From assembly GCF_003026475.1 (NCBI RefSeq), contig NZ_PYMC01000014.1, forward strand, positions 1-64,000: DNA of 64,000 nt, given 5' to 3'. This DNA comes from Photobacterium lipolyticum (GTDB lineage: Bacteria; Pseudomonadota; Gammaproteobacteria; Enterobacterales; Vibrionaceae). A program made the position numbers and the translations under genes. How positions within the stretch are numbered: the first letter of the stretch is position 1; every line of letters starts with the position of its first letter. The notes under the pieces are model-generated. The model was not told the DNA's origin, searched no databases, and worked only from the letters and a program-made list of their open reading frames with translations. This document shows, one piece after another, positions 10,187 through 20,537 of this stretch.

Positions 10187-11197
10187 TCAGAGAGTCAATT
10201 CACCACGCAGATCCTGCTGCATTTTACTACGAAGCGTTTCCAGCGGCAGATTCTGGCTCAACAGGAAGTGTAACTTTGCCAACGCGGCTTCAGGTGTCAT
10301 ATCGTAACCACTGAGAACGCCCGCATCAGCCAGTGCACAGCCCGTTGCGTAACCGCCCATATTCACTTTACCTGACAGGCATTGCGTCAGGTTCATTACG
10401 ATTACCCCGCGATCTGTTGCTTCTTTAAGCTGTTCAAGCAGCTCTGGGTTTTGTGGTGCATTACCTACACCAAAGGTCAACAAAATCATGGCGTTAACTG
10501 GTTGTCGCAACGTATTTCGGATCACTTTTGGTGAAATGCCCGGGTACATAGTAATCACTCCAATGGGTTGAGGTGTGATTGTGTGTACCTTAAATTTACC
10601 TTCCGGTTTTTTGTCTAATTCAACATTGTTTAGCTTGATGTTGATACCCGCTTCCAGCAGTGGTGGCAGGTTAGGTGAAATGAAGGCGCCAAAGCCGTCA
10701 GCATGGGCTTTAGTACTTCGGTTTCCACGGATCAACTGGTTGTTGAAGAATAGCGTCACTTCATTAATCGGGTAATTTGCCGCAATGTGCAGTGAGTTCA
10801 ACAGGTTGCTTTGACCGTCTGAACGCAGTTCTGCCAGTGGAATTTGTGAGCCGGTCACAATCACTGGTTTATCAAGGTTTTCAAACATAAACGACAAAGC
10901 AGAAGCAGTGTAAGCCATGGTGTCCGTACCATGCAAAATGACGAAACCGTCATACTTGTCGTAGTTTGCTTTAATATCATCAGCAATGCGCTGCCAATCC
11001 GCTGGCGTCATATCCGAAGAGTCGATAAGAGGTTCGTACTCATGGATAGTGAATTTAGGCATTTCTGCACGATGGAATTCCGGCATGCTTTCCAGCTGCT
11101 TCTCCATGAAGCCAGCAACGGGAACATAACCATGGTCTGATTTCTGCATACCAATGGTTCCGCCGGTGTAAGCAATGTAAATGTGTTTTCTTTCCAT
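10187..11197 (-). CDS. ansA: Type I (cytoplasmic) L-asparaginase
   Basis: AnsA hydrolyses L-asparagine to aspartate and ammonia. The 336-residue protein lacks a signal peptide. It has both asparaginase signatures: YTGGTIGM with the nucleophilic Thr near the N-terminus, and HGTDTMAYTASAL around residue 90. The usual SDGQSN and lysine-containing RGNRSTKAHAD blocks follow. The normal length and missing leader distinguish it from the periplasmic AnsB. It follows sppA on the same strand with a terminator between them, the same pairing as E. coli sppA-ansA. Confidence 0.96.
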   Translation of the reverse strand: MERKHIYIAYTGGTIGMQKSDHGYVPVAGFMEKQLESMPEFHRAEMPKFTIHEYEPLIDSSDMTPADWQRIADDIKANYDKYDGFVILHGTDTMAYTASALSFMFENLDKPVIVTGSQIPLAELRSDGQSNLLNSLHIAANYPINEVTLFFNNQLIRGNRSTKAHADGFGAFISPNLPPLLEAGINIKLNNVELDKKPEGKFKVHTITPQPIGVITMYPGISPKVIRNTLRQPVNAMILLTFGVGNAPQNPELLEQLKEATDRGVIVMNLTQCLSGKVNMGGYATGCALADAGVLSGYDMTPEAALAKLHFLLSQNLPLETLRSKMQQDLRGELTL

Positions 11198-11251
11198 ATT
11201 TAGGCACAGACTTATCGGTTTGGTGGGCGCATTATACGGTTAACGCTCGTT

Positions 11252-11277
11252 AAAAAAAGCCCGGCAGTGCCGGGCTG
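11252..11277 (-). terminator. sppA terminator
   Basis: AGCCCGGCA and its exact complement form a compact hairpin. The A run at 11252-11258 gives the U tract in the leftward transcript. It starts 10 bases past the sppA stop. Confidence 0.92.
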
Positions 11278-11286
11278 ATCTCACTT

Positions 11287-13134
11287 TTAATTATTGATGC
11301 AGTTCAGGCAGAAGGCATACTGCCCTTTTGGGTCATTAAAGTTATTCAATGTGGAGAGATCGGCTACAACTTGCTGGGTGACGGGTTGTAACGCACCAGG
11401 CAACTGCCCCAATACCATAGTGGCGACCTTAGTGCTTACTTCACCAACGAATTCCTGCATAAATTGCTCTGCCGGGCTAAGAGGCTCTGCCATCCAGTTT
11501 ATTTCATAACTCTCAAGTTTCGCCAGCTCTGTCGCGGCGATAATGGCATCGTCAAAATCACCCAATTGATCGACCAGCCCTAACTTAAGTGCATCGTGAC
11601 CGGTCCATACCCGGCCCTGAGCGATTTTATCGGCTTGCTCAAGCGACATGTTCCGATACTGGCTGACTAAGCCGATAAAGCGCTGATAGCCATGCTCGAT
11701 ACCAAGCTGGAAAACCTGTGCGACCCCTTCGGGTAATTCGCGAGTAACGCCCACCCCAGAAAATGGTGTTGTACCAACCCCGTCACTATAGATGCCCATC
11801 TTCTCCAGTCCTTTTTCAAAGGTGGTTAAAATGGCAAAAATACCGATAGAACCTGTGATGGTTGTTGGCTGAGCGATGATCTTATTTGCACTTGATGAAA
11901 TCCAGTAGCCGCCTGATGCAGCCAGGCTCGACATAGAAACGACGACAGGTTTACCCGCCAGCTTCAGTGCATCGACTTCATTGCGGATCACTTCGGACGC
12001 AAAAGCACTGCCGCCAGGGCTGTCGACCCGAAGAATTACCGCTTTAACATCATCATTTAATCGCGCTTCGCGCAGCAGGTTTGCGGTTGAATCGCCACCC
12101 ACGGTGCCTTGGCGCTGCGTACCATCAATGATGGCACCGCTGGCGACAATAACGGCGATCTGGTTTGGACTTGGCAAGTCCATTTTGACCACTGTTGGCT
12201 GGTAGTCATAGTAGCTGATTTGATTAAAGCTGCTGTCACCGTCACTGCCGAATTCATCAATCATTTTCTGGCTAAGTTGAGGGCGAGAAATGAGTTCGTC
12301 CACTAAGCCCATATTGAGTGTTAGCTGAGCAAAATCACCTTTAACGGCTTTGAGTTGCTTGACAAAGCTATCAAGGTCCGGGGTTAACGAAGCGGCTTCG
12401 ATATGGCGGTTTTGTGCCACATCACCCGTATAGGCTGACCATAATTGATTCAACCAGACGGTATTGGCTTCACGAGCCGCTGGTGACATGCCATCACGAG
12501 TATAAGGTTCAACGAAAGACTTGTAAGTACCCACGCGGAATACATGGGTATTGACGTCGAGTTTCTCTAACAGGCTTTTGTAATAAAGGGTGTAGCTGCC
12601 ATAGCCCGTTAGCATTACGCCGCCGTCAGGTGACATGGACACCTTATCCGCGTAGCTGGCGAGATAGTATTGGCTCTGGCTGAAGTTATCACCAAACGCA
12701 TAAACTGGTTTTCCGGCATCTTTGAACTGGTCAATGGCCTTGGCAATGTAACGCAATTTGGTCAGGTTGGTGTCTGCCATGTCTTTCAGGTTCAGCACTA
12801 ATCCGGTAATACGCTGGTCAGTGGCAGCCGTTCGTATTGTTTCCACAATGTCAAACAGTACATTTTCCTGTACAGGCTGTTGCCCCAATGCATTACTGGT
12901 AATTCTATCAATTGGATTGATATAACTGCGCTGTTCAACGATCGGGCCGGATAAATCCAGAACCAATGCGGCTTCTTCAGGTAATTCAGGCCCTTGGCTA
13001 TCTTGGCTTAGCGCAATAATAATTGCACCCACAATTAGTAAGAAGAAAATGTTGAGGATAAATTGTCGGGTGAAACTGATCAGTTTCCAGATAGCTTGGA
13101 ATATTTTCCCAATGCCTTTGAATATCACTTTCAT
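11287..13134 (-). CDS. sppA: Signal peptide peptidase SppA, 67-kDa type
   Basis: This 615-residue inner-membrane protease degrades signal peptides left after secretion. One N-terminal transmembrane helix (about residues 22-42) is followed by two tandem ClpP-like domains, as in the long enterobacterial form. The nucleophile lies in DSPGGSAFASE and the general-base lysine in GTYKSFVEPY of the N-terminal domain. The block ASYADKVSMSPDG is family-typical. The C-terminal CLNCINN is unusual in having two cysteines. Transcription is probably monocistronic, as a terminator follows. Confidence 0.96.
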   Translation of the reverse strand: MKVIFKGIGKIFQAIWKLISFTRQFILNIFFLLIVGAIIIALSQDSQGPELPEEAALVLDLSGPIVEQRSYINPIDRITSNALGQQPVQENVLFDIVETIRTAATDQRITGLVLNLKDMADTNLTKLRYIAKAIDQFKDAGKPVYAFGDNFSQSQYYLASYADKVSMSPDGGVMLTGYGSYTLYYKSLLEKLDVNTHVFRVGTYKSFVEPYTRDGMSPAAREANTVWLNQLWSAYTGDVAQNRHIEAASLTPDLDSFVKQLKAVKGDFAQLTLNMGLVDELISRPQLSQKMIDEFGSDGDSSFNQISYYDYQPTVVKMDLPSPNQIAVIVASGAIIDGTQRQGTVGGDSTANLLREARLNDDVKAVILRVDSPGGSAFASEVIRNEVDALKLAGKPVVVSMSSLAASGGYWISSSANKIIAQPTTITGSIGIFAILTTFEKGLEKMGIYSDGVGTTPFSGVGVTRELPEGVAQVFQLGIEHGYQRFIGLVSQYRNMSLEQADKIAQGRVWTGHDALKLGLVDQLGDFDDAIIAATELAKLESYEINWMAEPLSPAEQFMQEFVGEVSTKVATMVLGQLPGALQPVTQQVVADLSTLNNFNDPKGQYAFCLNCINN

Positions 13135-13277
13135 GAACGTTCCTGATGATGATTCTTATTTCTTATCGTAACTTACTCAACATGGAATTTCAGTAACTAA
13201 TCCACGCATTGTTCTTTCATTCGGCACCTTAAGAACTGAATCAAATCACAAAATGTTGTATTAATGTAAACAAATGT

Positions 13278-13307
13278 TTGAAAAAGGTTACTCTTGTGCA
13301 ATATACT
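13278..13307 (+). promoter_or_regulatory. Sigma-70-type promoter of fadH
   Basis: TTGAAA at 13278-13283 and TATACT at 13302-13307 are separated by 18 bp, ahead of the fadH start. The FadR-like palindrome overlaps the -10 element, as expected for repression. Confidence 0.65.
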
Positions 13308-13319
13308 GGTCAGACCATA
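13304..13319. promoter_or_regulatory. FadR-type operator at the fadH promoter
   Basis: The palindrome ACTGGTCAGACCAT contains the TGGTC-N-GACCA core recognised by the fatty-acid regulator FadR. It overlaps the -10 hexamer. Derepression by long-chain acyl-CoA is the known logic for fad genes; binding here is inferred. Confidence 0.7.
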
Positions 13320-13324
13320 ATTAA

Positions 13325-15352
<2,028 letters not shown>

Positions 15353-15357
15353 TTGCC

Positions 15358-15580
15358 GGGAAGGGCGGGAAGAGCGGACCTAGGGCCCTGGGGTTCTGTG
15401 GGATCTAGTTTCGAGTTCCTAGAAACGAGTGACTAGGAAGAGCGGTAAGGGCGGTTCTATGGAGGACTCGTTTACCAAGTTCCTAGAAACTAGCCCCTCG
15501 ACACTCGTACCAAGTTCTTAGATGCGAGTAACGAGTGGCTAGAAAGGGCGGGAAGAGCGAACTTATGGCCCTGAGTCCCC
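15358..15580. repeat. Degenerate heptad array bracketed by G-rich direct repeats
   Basis: AAGGGCGGGAAGAGCG occurs identically at 15361-15376 and 15544-15559. Between them lie CTAG, CGAG and CTCG tetramers in runs spaced by 7 bp (for example 15402-15436, 15483-15507 and 15517-15542). The left end has five runs of three or four G. This stretch fills the 301-bp gap between fadH and the nitroreductase gene, and no gene was seen in it. Confidence 0.8.
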
Positions 15581-15653
15581 TGAACTATCATGGTTTTTCA
15601 CCTCCATTTTTGTGATATATTAACAATAATAATCATTTGTATTTGAGGCCGCC

Positions 15654-16202
15654 ATGGATGCGCTAGCGCTTTTGTTAAATCGACGTTCATTGCCAAAATT
15701 GATAGAACCGGTTCCACAGGGTGATTCGTTAAATAATATCTTCCGGGCTGGGCTGCGAGCACCGGATCATGCAGGTTTAACCCCATGGCGCTTTATCGTA
15801 TCGCAAGGCGAAGGCCTGCAAAAATTAGCCGACATTCTGGTCGAAGCCGCAAAAGCTGATGGTGCCGATGACACCGTGATCGAAAAAGCAGGCAAGGCGC
15901 CGTTCCGCGCCCCGATGGTGATCACTGTGGTGGCTAAAGTCACCGACCATGACAAAGTGCCGGTTATCGAACAGCATCTATCGGCAGGGTGTGCAGTGCA
16001 AGCGATGCAACTGGCTGCGGTAGCGCAAGGTTTCGCCGGTTTCTGGCGAACGGGCAAATGGGCTTACCATCCGGTAGTACGTGAAGCCCTGGGTGTGACA
16101 GGGAATGATTTAATTGTCGGCTTCCTCTATATGGGCTCGCCAGCCTGTCGTGAGGCGAAAGTACATGAACGCGATATCGCACAATTTGTCGAATATTTGT
16201 AA
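15654..16202 (+). CDS. ydjA: YdjA-type nitroreductase family protein
   Basis: This 182-residue protein matches the short FMN-dependent nitroreductase YdjA. Visible are an N-terminal LLNRRS, the flavin-binding APDHAGLTPWRF block, and a C-terminal GFLYMGSP. Family members reduce nitro compounds or quinones; the natural substrate of YdjA is not known to me. The gene lies directly upstream of selD in the same direction, the arrangement of E. coli ydjA-selD-topB. Confidence 0.93.
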   Translation: MDALALLLNRRSLPKLIEPVPQGDSLNNIFRAGLRAPDHAGLTPWRFIVSQGEGLQKLADILVEAAKADGADDTVIEKAGKAPFRAPMVITVVAKVTDHDKVPVIEQHLSAGCAVQAMQLAAVAQGFAGFWRTGKWAYHPVVREALGVTGNDLIVGFLYMGSPACREAKVHERDIAQFVEYL

Positions 16203-16315
16203 CCTTACCTTTTCTTGCTAATTTGATTTTTATAATCGACATACGCAGGTTAGGGTGACACATCTGGTTCTCAGGAGTAGAATCCTTGGCTCTCTTTGTT
16301 ATTCCGGAGTGTGTC

Positions 16316-17350
16316 ATGGAAAACGTTCGTCTTACTCAATACAGCCACGGTGCAGGATGTGGTTGTAAAATTTCTCCTCAAGTTCTTGATACTATTCTCC
16401 AAACCCAGTTAAAGCCGTTTGCCGATCCTAACCTGCTGGTCGGTAATGAAAGTAAAGATGATGCAGCCGTTTATGATTTAGGAAATGGCACGGCAGTGGT
16501 CAGTACAACTGATTTCTTCATGCCTATCGTCGATGATCCGTATGATTTTGGCCGCATTGCCGCAACCAATGCAATCAGCGACATCTATGCCATGGGCGGT
16601 AAGCCAATTATGGCGATTGCGATCCTCGGCTGGCCTGTCAATGTGCTGGATCCTGAAATTGCCCAACAGGTAATTGAAGGCGGCCGTTCGGTTTGCCGTT
16701 AAGCGGGGATCTCCCTAGCCGGTGGTCACTCGATTGATGCGCCTGAGCCTATTTTCGGTCTGGCGGTAACCGGTATTGTCGATACTGACCGGGTTAAGCG
16801 TAACAACCGCGCTGAAGCGGGCTGCAAACTATTTTTGACCAAGCCGTTAGGGATTGGTGTATTAACAACGGCGGAGAAAAAATCCAAGCTTGCCGACGAA
16901 CACCATGGTCTGGCCCGAGACTGGATGTGTAAACTGAATATCCCTGGCGCTGATTTTGCCAATGTTGAAGGCGTAAAAGCGATGACGGATGTCACCGGCT
17001 TTGGCCTGCTGGGGCATTTGAGCGAGATCTGTGAAGGTAGTCAAGTTAAGGCAAAGGTATGGTTCGATAGCGTTCCTCACTTGCCAGGTGTCTTTGACTA
17101 TATCGATCAAAATTGTGTGCCGGGTGGTACAGAGCGTAACTATGCAAGTTATGGCAGCAAGATTGGTGCACTAACGGATAAGCAGAAAGCACTATTGTGT
17201 GATCCGCAAACTTCTGGCGGTTTATTACTGGCTGTAACCTCTGATGCGGAACATCAGGTTCAGGAAGTGGCAGAAAAACATGGCATTGAGCTGCAAGCCA
17301 TTGGTGAACTACTGCCACAAGATGGCGAAATCCTGGTTGAGATTTGTTAA
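16316..17350 (+). pseudogene. selD: Selenophosphate synthase gene with an in-frame TAA stop
   Basis: SelD makes selenophosphate from selenide and ATP, for selenocysteine and 2-selenouridine. From the ATG at 16316 the protein runs AGCGCKIS (the catalytic Cys17 and neighbouring Lys are present). It then hits TAA at 16700-16702, codon 129 of about 345. The frame resumes at once with [19 protein letters not shown] and continues to TAA at 17348. No frameshift is needed. At the matching place E. coli has a Gln codon (CRQAGIALAGG), so a single C-to-T change (CAA to TAA) explains it. TAA is not a selenocysteine codon. A sequencing error or suppression cannot be excluded. The stop overlaps the selU start (TAATG). 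Confidence 0.85.
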
Positions 17351-18444
17351 TGCCACGCCCAAATTGTGAAGATTATCGCCAGCTGTTTGTCAATGACACG
17401 CCGTTGATGGATATGCGTGCACCGATAGAGTTTACTCAAGGTGCATTTCCAACCTCGCTCAACAATCCGCTGATGTCGGATGATGAGCGAAAAGCGGTTG
17501 GTACTTGCTACAAAGAACATGGTCAGGAAGCTGCGATTGCTTTAGGTCACCAGTTAGTTAATGGTGAAGAGAAAGCCAGGCGTGTCGCGCAGTGGAAAGC
17601 GTTTTGTGAAACCAACCCGACGGGTTATTTGTATTGCTTCCGTGGGGGCTTGCGCTCACATATTACTCAGCAGTGGCTGAAAGAAGCGGGCATTGATTAC
17701 CCGATGATAGTCGGCGGTTATAAAGCGTTGCGCCGTTTCCTTATCGATACGATAGATCAGGTGGCTCAGCAGCCAATGACCTTGATCGGCGGGAATACCG
17801 GCAGTGGTAAAACTATCATGGTGAATCAGCTTGCCAATGGTATTGATCTGGAAGGGGCGGCGAATCACCGTGGCTCATCTTTCGGCCGTTATGTTACCGC
17901 ACAGCGAACACAAATTGATTTCGAAAATGCGTTGGCCGTTGAGATGCTGAAAAAACAAGCGTCAGGGTGTAGGCAATTTGTGTTGGAAGATGAAGGTCGG
18001 GCGATTGGTTCTGCCAGTGTACCTTTACCGATCAATGCGGCGATGCAAACTGCAAAAATCGCCATAGTAGATGATCCGCTTGATGTTCGTCTTGAACGTT
18101 TATTAGAGGATTACGTAGTACGCATGCAGCGTGATTTTGTCGCTCTTCATGGCGAAGATCATGGCTGGCAGATGTTTGCTGATTATCTTGAAAAAGGGAT
18201 GTACGGTATTCGTAAACGACTGGGCCTGCAGCGTTATGAAGAATTGCTGACCGCACAACAGCTCGCAGTTCAAGCTCAGCAGAATAATGGTTCCCTTGCC
18301 GGACATGATGCCTGGTTGAGACCTTTGCTCGAAGAGTATTACGATCCGATGTATACCTATCAACTGAGTAAAAAATCTGATCGGATAGTATTCCGCGGTG
18401 ACTTCAATGAGGTCAAAGCGTGGCTGGTGGAGCATACAGGCTAG
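17350..18444 (+). CDS. selU: tRNA 2-selenouridine synthase
   Basis: SelU (MnmH/YbbB) replaces sulfur of 2-thiouridine at the tRNA wobble base with selenium, via a geranylated intermediate. The 364-residue product has an N-terminal rhodanese domain with the active Cys96 in YCFRGGLRS, and a C-terminal P-loop GGNTGSGKT. Both are intact. The start at 17350 overlaps the selD stop by one base, so the genes were co-translated. A slightly longer TTG start at 17344 is less likely. Selenophosphate from SelD is the substrate, so its activity is in doubt if selD is truly broken. Confidence 0.94.
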   Translation: MPRPNCEDYRQLFVNDTPLMDMRAPIEFTQGAFPTSLNNPLMSDDERKAVGTCYKEHGQEAAIALGHQLVNGEEKARRVAQWKAFCETNPTGYLYCFRGGLRSHITQQWLKEAGIDYPMIVGGYKALRRFLIDTIDQVAQQPMTLIGGNTGSGKTIMVNQLANGIDLEGAANHRGSSFGRYVTAQRTQIDFENALAVEMLKKQASGCRQFVLEDEGRAIGSASVPLPINAAMQTAKIAIVDDPLDVRLERLLEDYVVRMQRDFVALHGEDHGWQMFADYLEKGMYGIRKRLGLQRYEELLTAQQLAVQAQQNNGSLAGHDAWLRPLLEEYYDPMYTYQLSKKSDRIVFRGDFNEVKAWLVEHTG

Positions 18445-18445
18445 C

Positions 18446-18499
18446 ATTGAGTTACGAGTTTCTAGTATTGAGTTTCGAGGCCCTGTGATCTCGAAACTC
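18446..18499. repeat. Five degenerate heptads ending in a 10-bp hairpin
   Basis: ATTGAGT, TACGAGT, TTCTAGT, ATTGAGT and TTCGAGG run in exact 7-bp register from 18446. GAGTTTCGAG (18470-18479) pairs perfectly with CTCGAAACTC (18490-18499) across a 10-base loop. The element begins two bases after the selU stop and may act as its transcript end. Confidence 0.85.
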
Positions 18500-18602
18500 G
18501 CCCCTTCCCCTACGTATACTGTCTTTTTATCCAGTAACTTCTTGTCCTCATCCCGTTCTTTCGATAAAGTTTCCTTCAAATAACACTAACCCGATTAACC
18601 GG

Positions 18603-20537
18603 ATGACTCGTCTTTATATTGCAGAAAAACCCAGTTTGGGTCGTGCTATTGCCGCGGTTTTGCCTCGCCCTCATAAAAATAACAATGGTTACATTGAAAC
18701 GGGGAATGGGGATATTGTGACATGGTGTATCGGTCACTTGCTCGAACAAGTAGAGCCGGACGCCTATGATGAAAAATATAAAAAATGGAATATGGCGGAT
18801 TTACCGATTATTCCCGAGCAATGGCAACTTGTCGCAAGAAAGTCAGCAAAGCAGCAATTGGCGGTTATTCGTAAATTAGCGAAGCAGGCAACGGAAGTCG
18901 TGCATGCGGGAGATCCCGACAGGGAAGGGCAGCTGCTGGTCGATGAAGTTATCGATTATGTGAAATTATCGGCCAAGAAAAAAGCCGAGATCCAGCGTTT
19001 GCTGATTTCAGATTTAAACCCTGCAGCCATCAAGCGGGCATTGGCAACAATGCGCAGCAACCGCGATTTTATTCCGTTATCGGTTTCCGCTTTAGCGCGA
19101 TCACGTGCAGACTGGATGTACGGAATGAATATGACCCGAGCGTATACGTTGCTTGGACAGAAAGGGGGATATCGTGGTGTCTTGTCTGTTGGTCGAGTCC
19201 AAACTCCGATATTAGGCTTAGTCACTCGACGTGATGATGAGATTGCAAATTTTAAGCCTAAACCATTTTACGAAGTCTTTGCCTTAATTCCATATCAGGA
19301 TATGGAAATCCGAGCGCGTTGGAAGCCCAGTGAAGCCTGTCAGCCCTGGCAAGATGAAGATGGGCGAGTGCTCAATCGCCAGCTATGTGAAAACGTGGTT
19401 AAGCGAATTAAAGGTCAGCCCGCCGAAGTCACTGAATCGGAGCGTAAGGAAACCCGGCAGGCACCGCCGTTGCCGTACTCCTTGTCTGCGTTGCAGATCG
19501 ATGCTGCAAAGCGTTTCGGTATGAGCGCGGCCGATGTACTGGCTAACTGTCAGTCTCTGTATGAAAAACACAAAGTGATCACTTACCCTCGTTCTGATAG
19601 CCGTTATCTGCCAAACGAGCATTTTAAGCAGGCCGGAGATGTCTGCCTGGCGATTGTCAGTAATGCCGGTGAGTTAGCTAAGGCGGGTGACGGGGCAAAT
19701 CTGTCACTGAAATCAAAAGCCTGGAATGATAAAAAAGTCGATGCTCACCATGCGATTATTCCGACGCCAAAGCAGATTAATTCTGGCATGTTGAGTGCCA
19801 GCGAAAGCAAAGTTTACCAGTTGATTGCCCGTCAGTATTTGATGCAGTTTTATCCGGTGGCTGTTTATGCCGAAGCGAAGTTAGTCTTTACTATTGCTCA
19901 GGGGCATTTTATTGCCCGTGGTCGCCAGTTGATGAGCGGTGGATGGCGTGCGCTACTGGGGCGAGATGATTCTGTCAATGATCAGGCTGATAAGGGATTG
20001 GCTGATAAAGTGCCGCCACTTGAAAAAGGCACGGTGTTAACCTGCCGCAATGGCGAGATCAAAGACAAAATGACCGAGCCTCCGAAAGCCTTCACTGAAG
20101 CGACATTGCTGCAGGCGATGACGGGGATCGCCCGGTTCGTATCGGATACTTCGTTGAAAAAAATTCTGCGAGATACCGATGGCCTGGGTACTGAAGCGAC
20201 GCGTGCGGGTATATTAGAGCTTTTGTTTAAACGGCAGTTGCTGAAACGGCAGGCCAAGAACATTCATGCGACAGAAGCGGGCAGAGGGCTGGTATATGCT
20301 TTGCCAGATGAAGCCACTTATCCGGATATGACGGCTCATTGGGAGCATCAGTTGCAAGATATGGCGGATAAGAAATGTGCCTATCAACCGTTTATGGACG
20401 CTTTACAGCAGCAAGTACACCAGCTGATGGATAAAGTAAAGTACAGCGAAGTACCCATTAGCTTACGTGAATTGAAATCACCCGAACCGAGACAAACGGG
20501 TAAAAAGCGACGTTATACCAAGCAGAAGAAAAGCTAA
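18603..20537 (+). CDS. topB: DNA topoisomerase III
   Basis: This type IA topoisomerase of 644 residues decatenates replication intermediates. Visible are the TOPRIM domain beginning LYIAEKPSLGRAIA with HAGDPDREGQLL, the active-site Tyr328 in ITYPRSDSRYLP, and LGTEATRAGILE toward the C-terminus. A short basic tail (KKRRYTKQKKS) replaces zinc fingers, as in E. coli TopB. The stop codon overlaps the stop of the converging cyclase gene by 3 bases, so transcription must end inside the neighbour or by collision. Confidence 0.97.
   Translation: MTRLYIAEKPSLGRAIAAVLPRPHKNNNGYIETGNGDIVTWCIGHLLEQVEPDAYDEKYKKWNMADLPIIPEQWQLVARKSAKQQLAVIRKLAKQATEVVHAGDPDREGQLLVDEVIDYVKLSAKKKAEIQRLLISDLNPAAIKRALATMRSNRDFIPLSVSALARSRADWMYGMNMTRAYTLLGQKGGYRGVLSVGRVQTPILGLVTRRDDEIANFKPKPFYEVFALIPYQDMEIRARWKPSEACQPWQDEDGRVLNRQLCENVVKRIKGQPAEVTESERKETRQAPPLPYSLSALQIDAAKRFGMSAADVLANCQSLYEKHKVITYPRSDSRYLPNEHFKQAGDVCLAIVSNAGELAKAGDGANLSLKSKAWNDKKVDAHHAIIPTPKQINSGMLSASESKVYQLIARQYLMQFYPVAVYAEAKLVFTIAQGHFIARGRQLMSGGWRALLGRDDSVNDQADKGLADKVPPLEKGTVLTCRNGEIKDKMTEPPKAFTEATLLQAMTGIARFVSDTSLKKILRDTDGLGTEATRAGILELLFKRQLLKRQAKNIHATEAGRGLVYALPDEATYPDMTAHWEHQLQDMADKKCAYQPFMDALQQQVHQLMDKVKYSEVPISLRELKSPEPRQTGKKRRYTKQKKS

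Noticed and set aside
16700..16702. Recoded stop (selenocysteine) in selD
   Set aside because: The codon is TAA, not TGA, it is not at the catalytic position (Cys17 is intact upstream), and the family has Gln there.
16835..17350. Separate 171-residue gene after the selD stop
   Set aside because: It is the in-frame C-terminal half of SelD. The ATG at 16835 is internal with no ribosome binding site.
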